From Desulfobacterales bacterium (lineage in GTDB: Bacteria; Desulfobacterota; Desulfobacteria; Desulfobacterales; JAFDCJ01), in assembly GCA_020345785.1 (NCBI GenBank), contig CP070771.1, forward strand, positions 1,468,316 to 1,474,174: 5,859 bases of DNA, given 5' to 3'. Below the pieces are notes generated by a model that worked only from the letters and a program-made list of their open reading frames with translations, was not told the origin of the DNA and ran no database searches. A program made the position numbers and the translations under genes. Of this stretch, positions 5,073 through 5,859 are shown piece by piece. How positions within the stretch are numbered: the first letter of the stretch is position 1; the number at the start of each line of letters is the position of its first letter.

Positions 5073-5859
5073 GTGATTCATCAATTTGAAACGATCATTG
5101 TGGGATCTGGTGGATCGGGCCTGTATGCGGCCTTGGAAGCCAGTCAACGGTCGCAAACGGCCGTCCTCTCAAAGCTAATTCCTATTCGCAGCCACACAGG
5201 GGCGGCTCAGGGAGGCATCAGCGCCGCGCTGGGAAACGTGGAAGAAGACAAGCCGGAATGGCACGCCTTTGACACCGTCAAAGGCGGCGATTATCTGGTC
5301 GATCAGCAGGCGGCCAAAATCCTGGCCGAAGAAGCCGTTCAGGCGGTTTATGATCTGGAAAACAGGGGCTTGCCGTTTAACCGGACGCCCGCCGGACGCA
5401 TCGATCAACGCCGCTTTGGCGGTCATACCCGCAATTTCGGCGAAGCGCCTGTGCGCCGGGCCTGCTATGCCGCCGATCGCACAGGGCATATGATTTTGCA
5501 GACACTTTACCAGCAATGTATCAAGAACAATGTGTCTTTTTACGACGAATTCCAGGTAGTTGATTTAATCTTAGATGATCATCGCTGCAAGGGCGTTGTT
5601 GCGTTGGAACTGGCCACCGGCGAATTGCATATTTTTGCTGCCAAGGCCGTCCTGTTTGCCACCGGCGGCTTCGGGCGTATCTTCAAAATCACATCCAATG
5701 CCCATGCCAACACCGGTGACGGTCCGGCGATATGCGCCCGTCGCGGCATTCCGCTGGAAGATATGGAGTTTTTCCAATTTCACCCCACCGGCATCAAGGG
5801 CTTGGGCATTTTGATTTCTGAAGCCGTACGGGGGGAGGGTGGTATCCTGCGCAACCGGG
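5073..5859 (+). CDS. sdhA: Succinate dehydrogenase/fumarate reductase flavoprotein subunit (3' partial)
   Basis: The FAD-carrying catalytic subunit that interconverts succinate and fumarate in the TCA cycle or in fumarate respiration, working with an iron-sulfur subunit and a membrane anchor on the cytoplasmic face. The 262 visible residues show the dinucleotide fold (TIIVGSGGSGLYAALEA), SHTGAAQGGI with H41 as the expected covalent FAD attachment histidine, FGGHTRNFGE (115-124), CYAADRTGHMILQTL, LFATGGFGRIF, NTGDGPAI, and the substrate-site segment FFQFHPTG with H237, then E250 and R253 in SEAVRGEGGIL. These match the H232/E245/R248 group of E. coli FrdA as I recall it. About half of a roughly 570-640-residue protein is present. 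GTG was chosen for its strong ribosome binding site and because the fold then starts at the usual distance. Sequence style is SdhA-like, but direction of catalysis cannot be told. No anchor gene precedes it; the B subunit would be expected to the right. Confidence 0.95.
   Translation, partial: MIHQFETIIVGSGGSGLYAALEASQRSQTAVLSKLIPIRSHTGAAQGGISAALGNVEEDKPEWHAFDTVKGGDYLVDQQAAKILAEEAVQAVYDLENRGLPFNRTPAGRIDQRRFGGHTRNFGEAPVRRACYAADRTGHMILQTLYQQCIKNNVSFYDEFQVVDLILDDHRCKGVVALELATGELHIFAAKAVLFATGGFGRIFKITSNAHANTGDGPAICARRGIPLEDMEFFQFHPTGIKGLGILISEAVRGEGGILRNR

Overview
The window looks like ordinary bacterial chromosome, moderately GC-rich in its long genes and visibly AT-rich between about 4140 and 5060. 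The mix of an ADP-forming acyl-CoA synthetase-type alpha subunit, a two-ACT-domain aspartokinase and an SdhA-class flavoprotein fits an anaerobic or facultative Desulfobacterota-like lineage. That placement is inference from gene style only and is uncertain.

Layout. A GH88 unsaturated glucuronyl hydrolase, cut by the left edge, runs on the + strand to 1094. It converges, with only 20 bases between the stop codons, on a minus-strand CoA-binding/ligase protein (1115-2479) that resembles the alpha subunit of ADP-forming acyl-CoA synthetases but has no ATP-grasp partner in view. About 300 bases follow (2480-2782) that hold the upstream region of that gene, with an 8-bp inverted repeat around a -35-like box, plus a doubtful 55-codon hydrophobic + strand frame. 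Next is a complete minus-strand aspartokinase (2783-4000). Its upstream leader (4001-4142) contains four consecutive stem-loops and a possible 26-codon leader peptide. Beyond it is a minus-strand gene for a small, probably exported, cysteine-containing protein that I cannot assign to a family (4216-4506). A 566-base AT-rich stretch with one good hairpin separates this from a + strand succinate dehydrogenase/fumarate reductase flavoprotein that begins at 5073 and is cut by the right edge.

The genes do not form one pathway: uronate oligosaccharide breakdown, acyl-CoA/ATP interconversion, aspartate-family amino acid synthesis and the succinate/fumarate redox step lie side by side in separate transcription units. 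I see no tRNA, rRNA, CRISPR array, insertion sequence or prophage gene. The items most worth a second look are the structured aspartokinase leader, the orphan exported small protein and the operator-like repeat before the CoA ligase gene.
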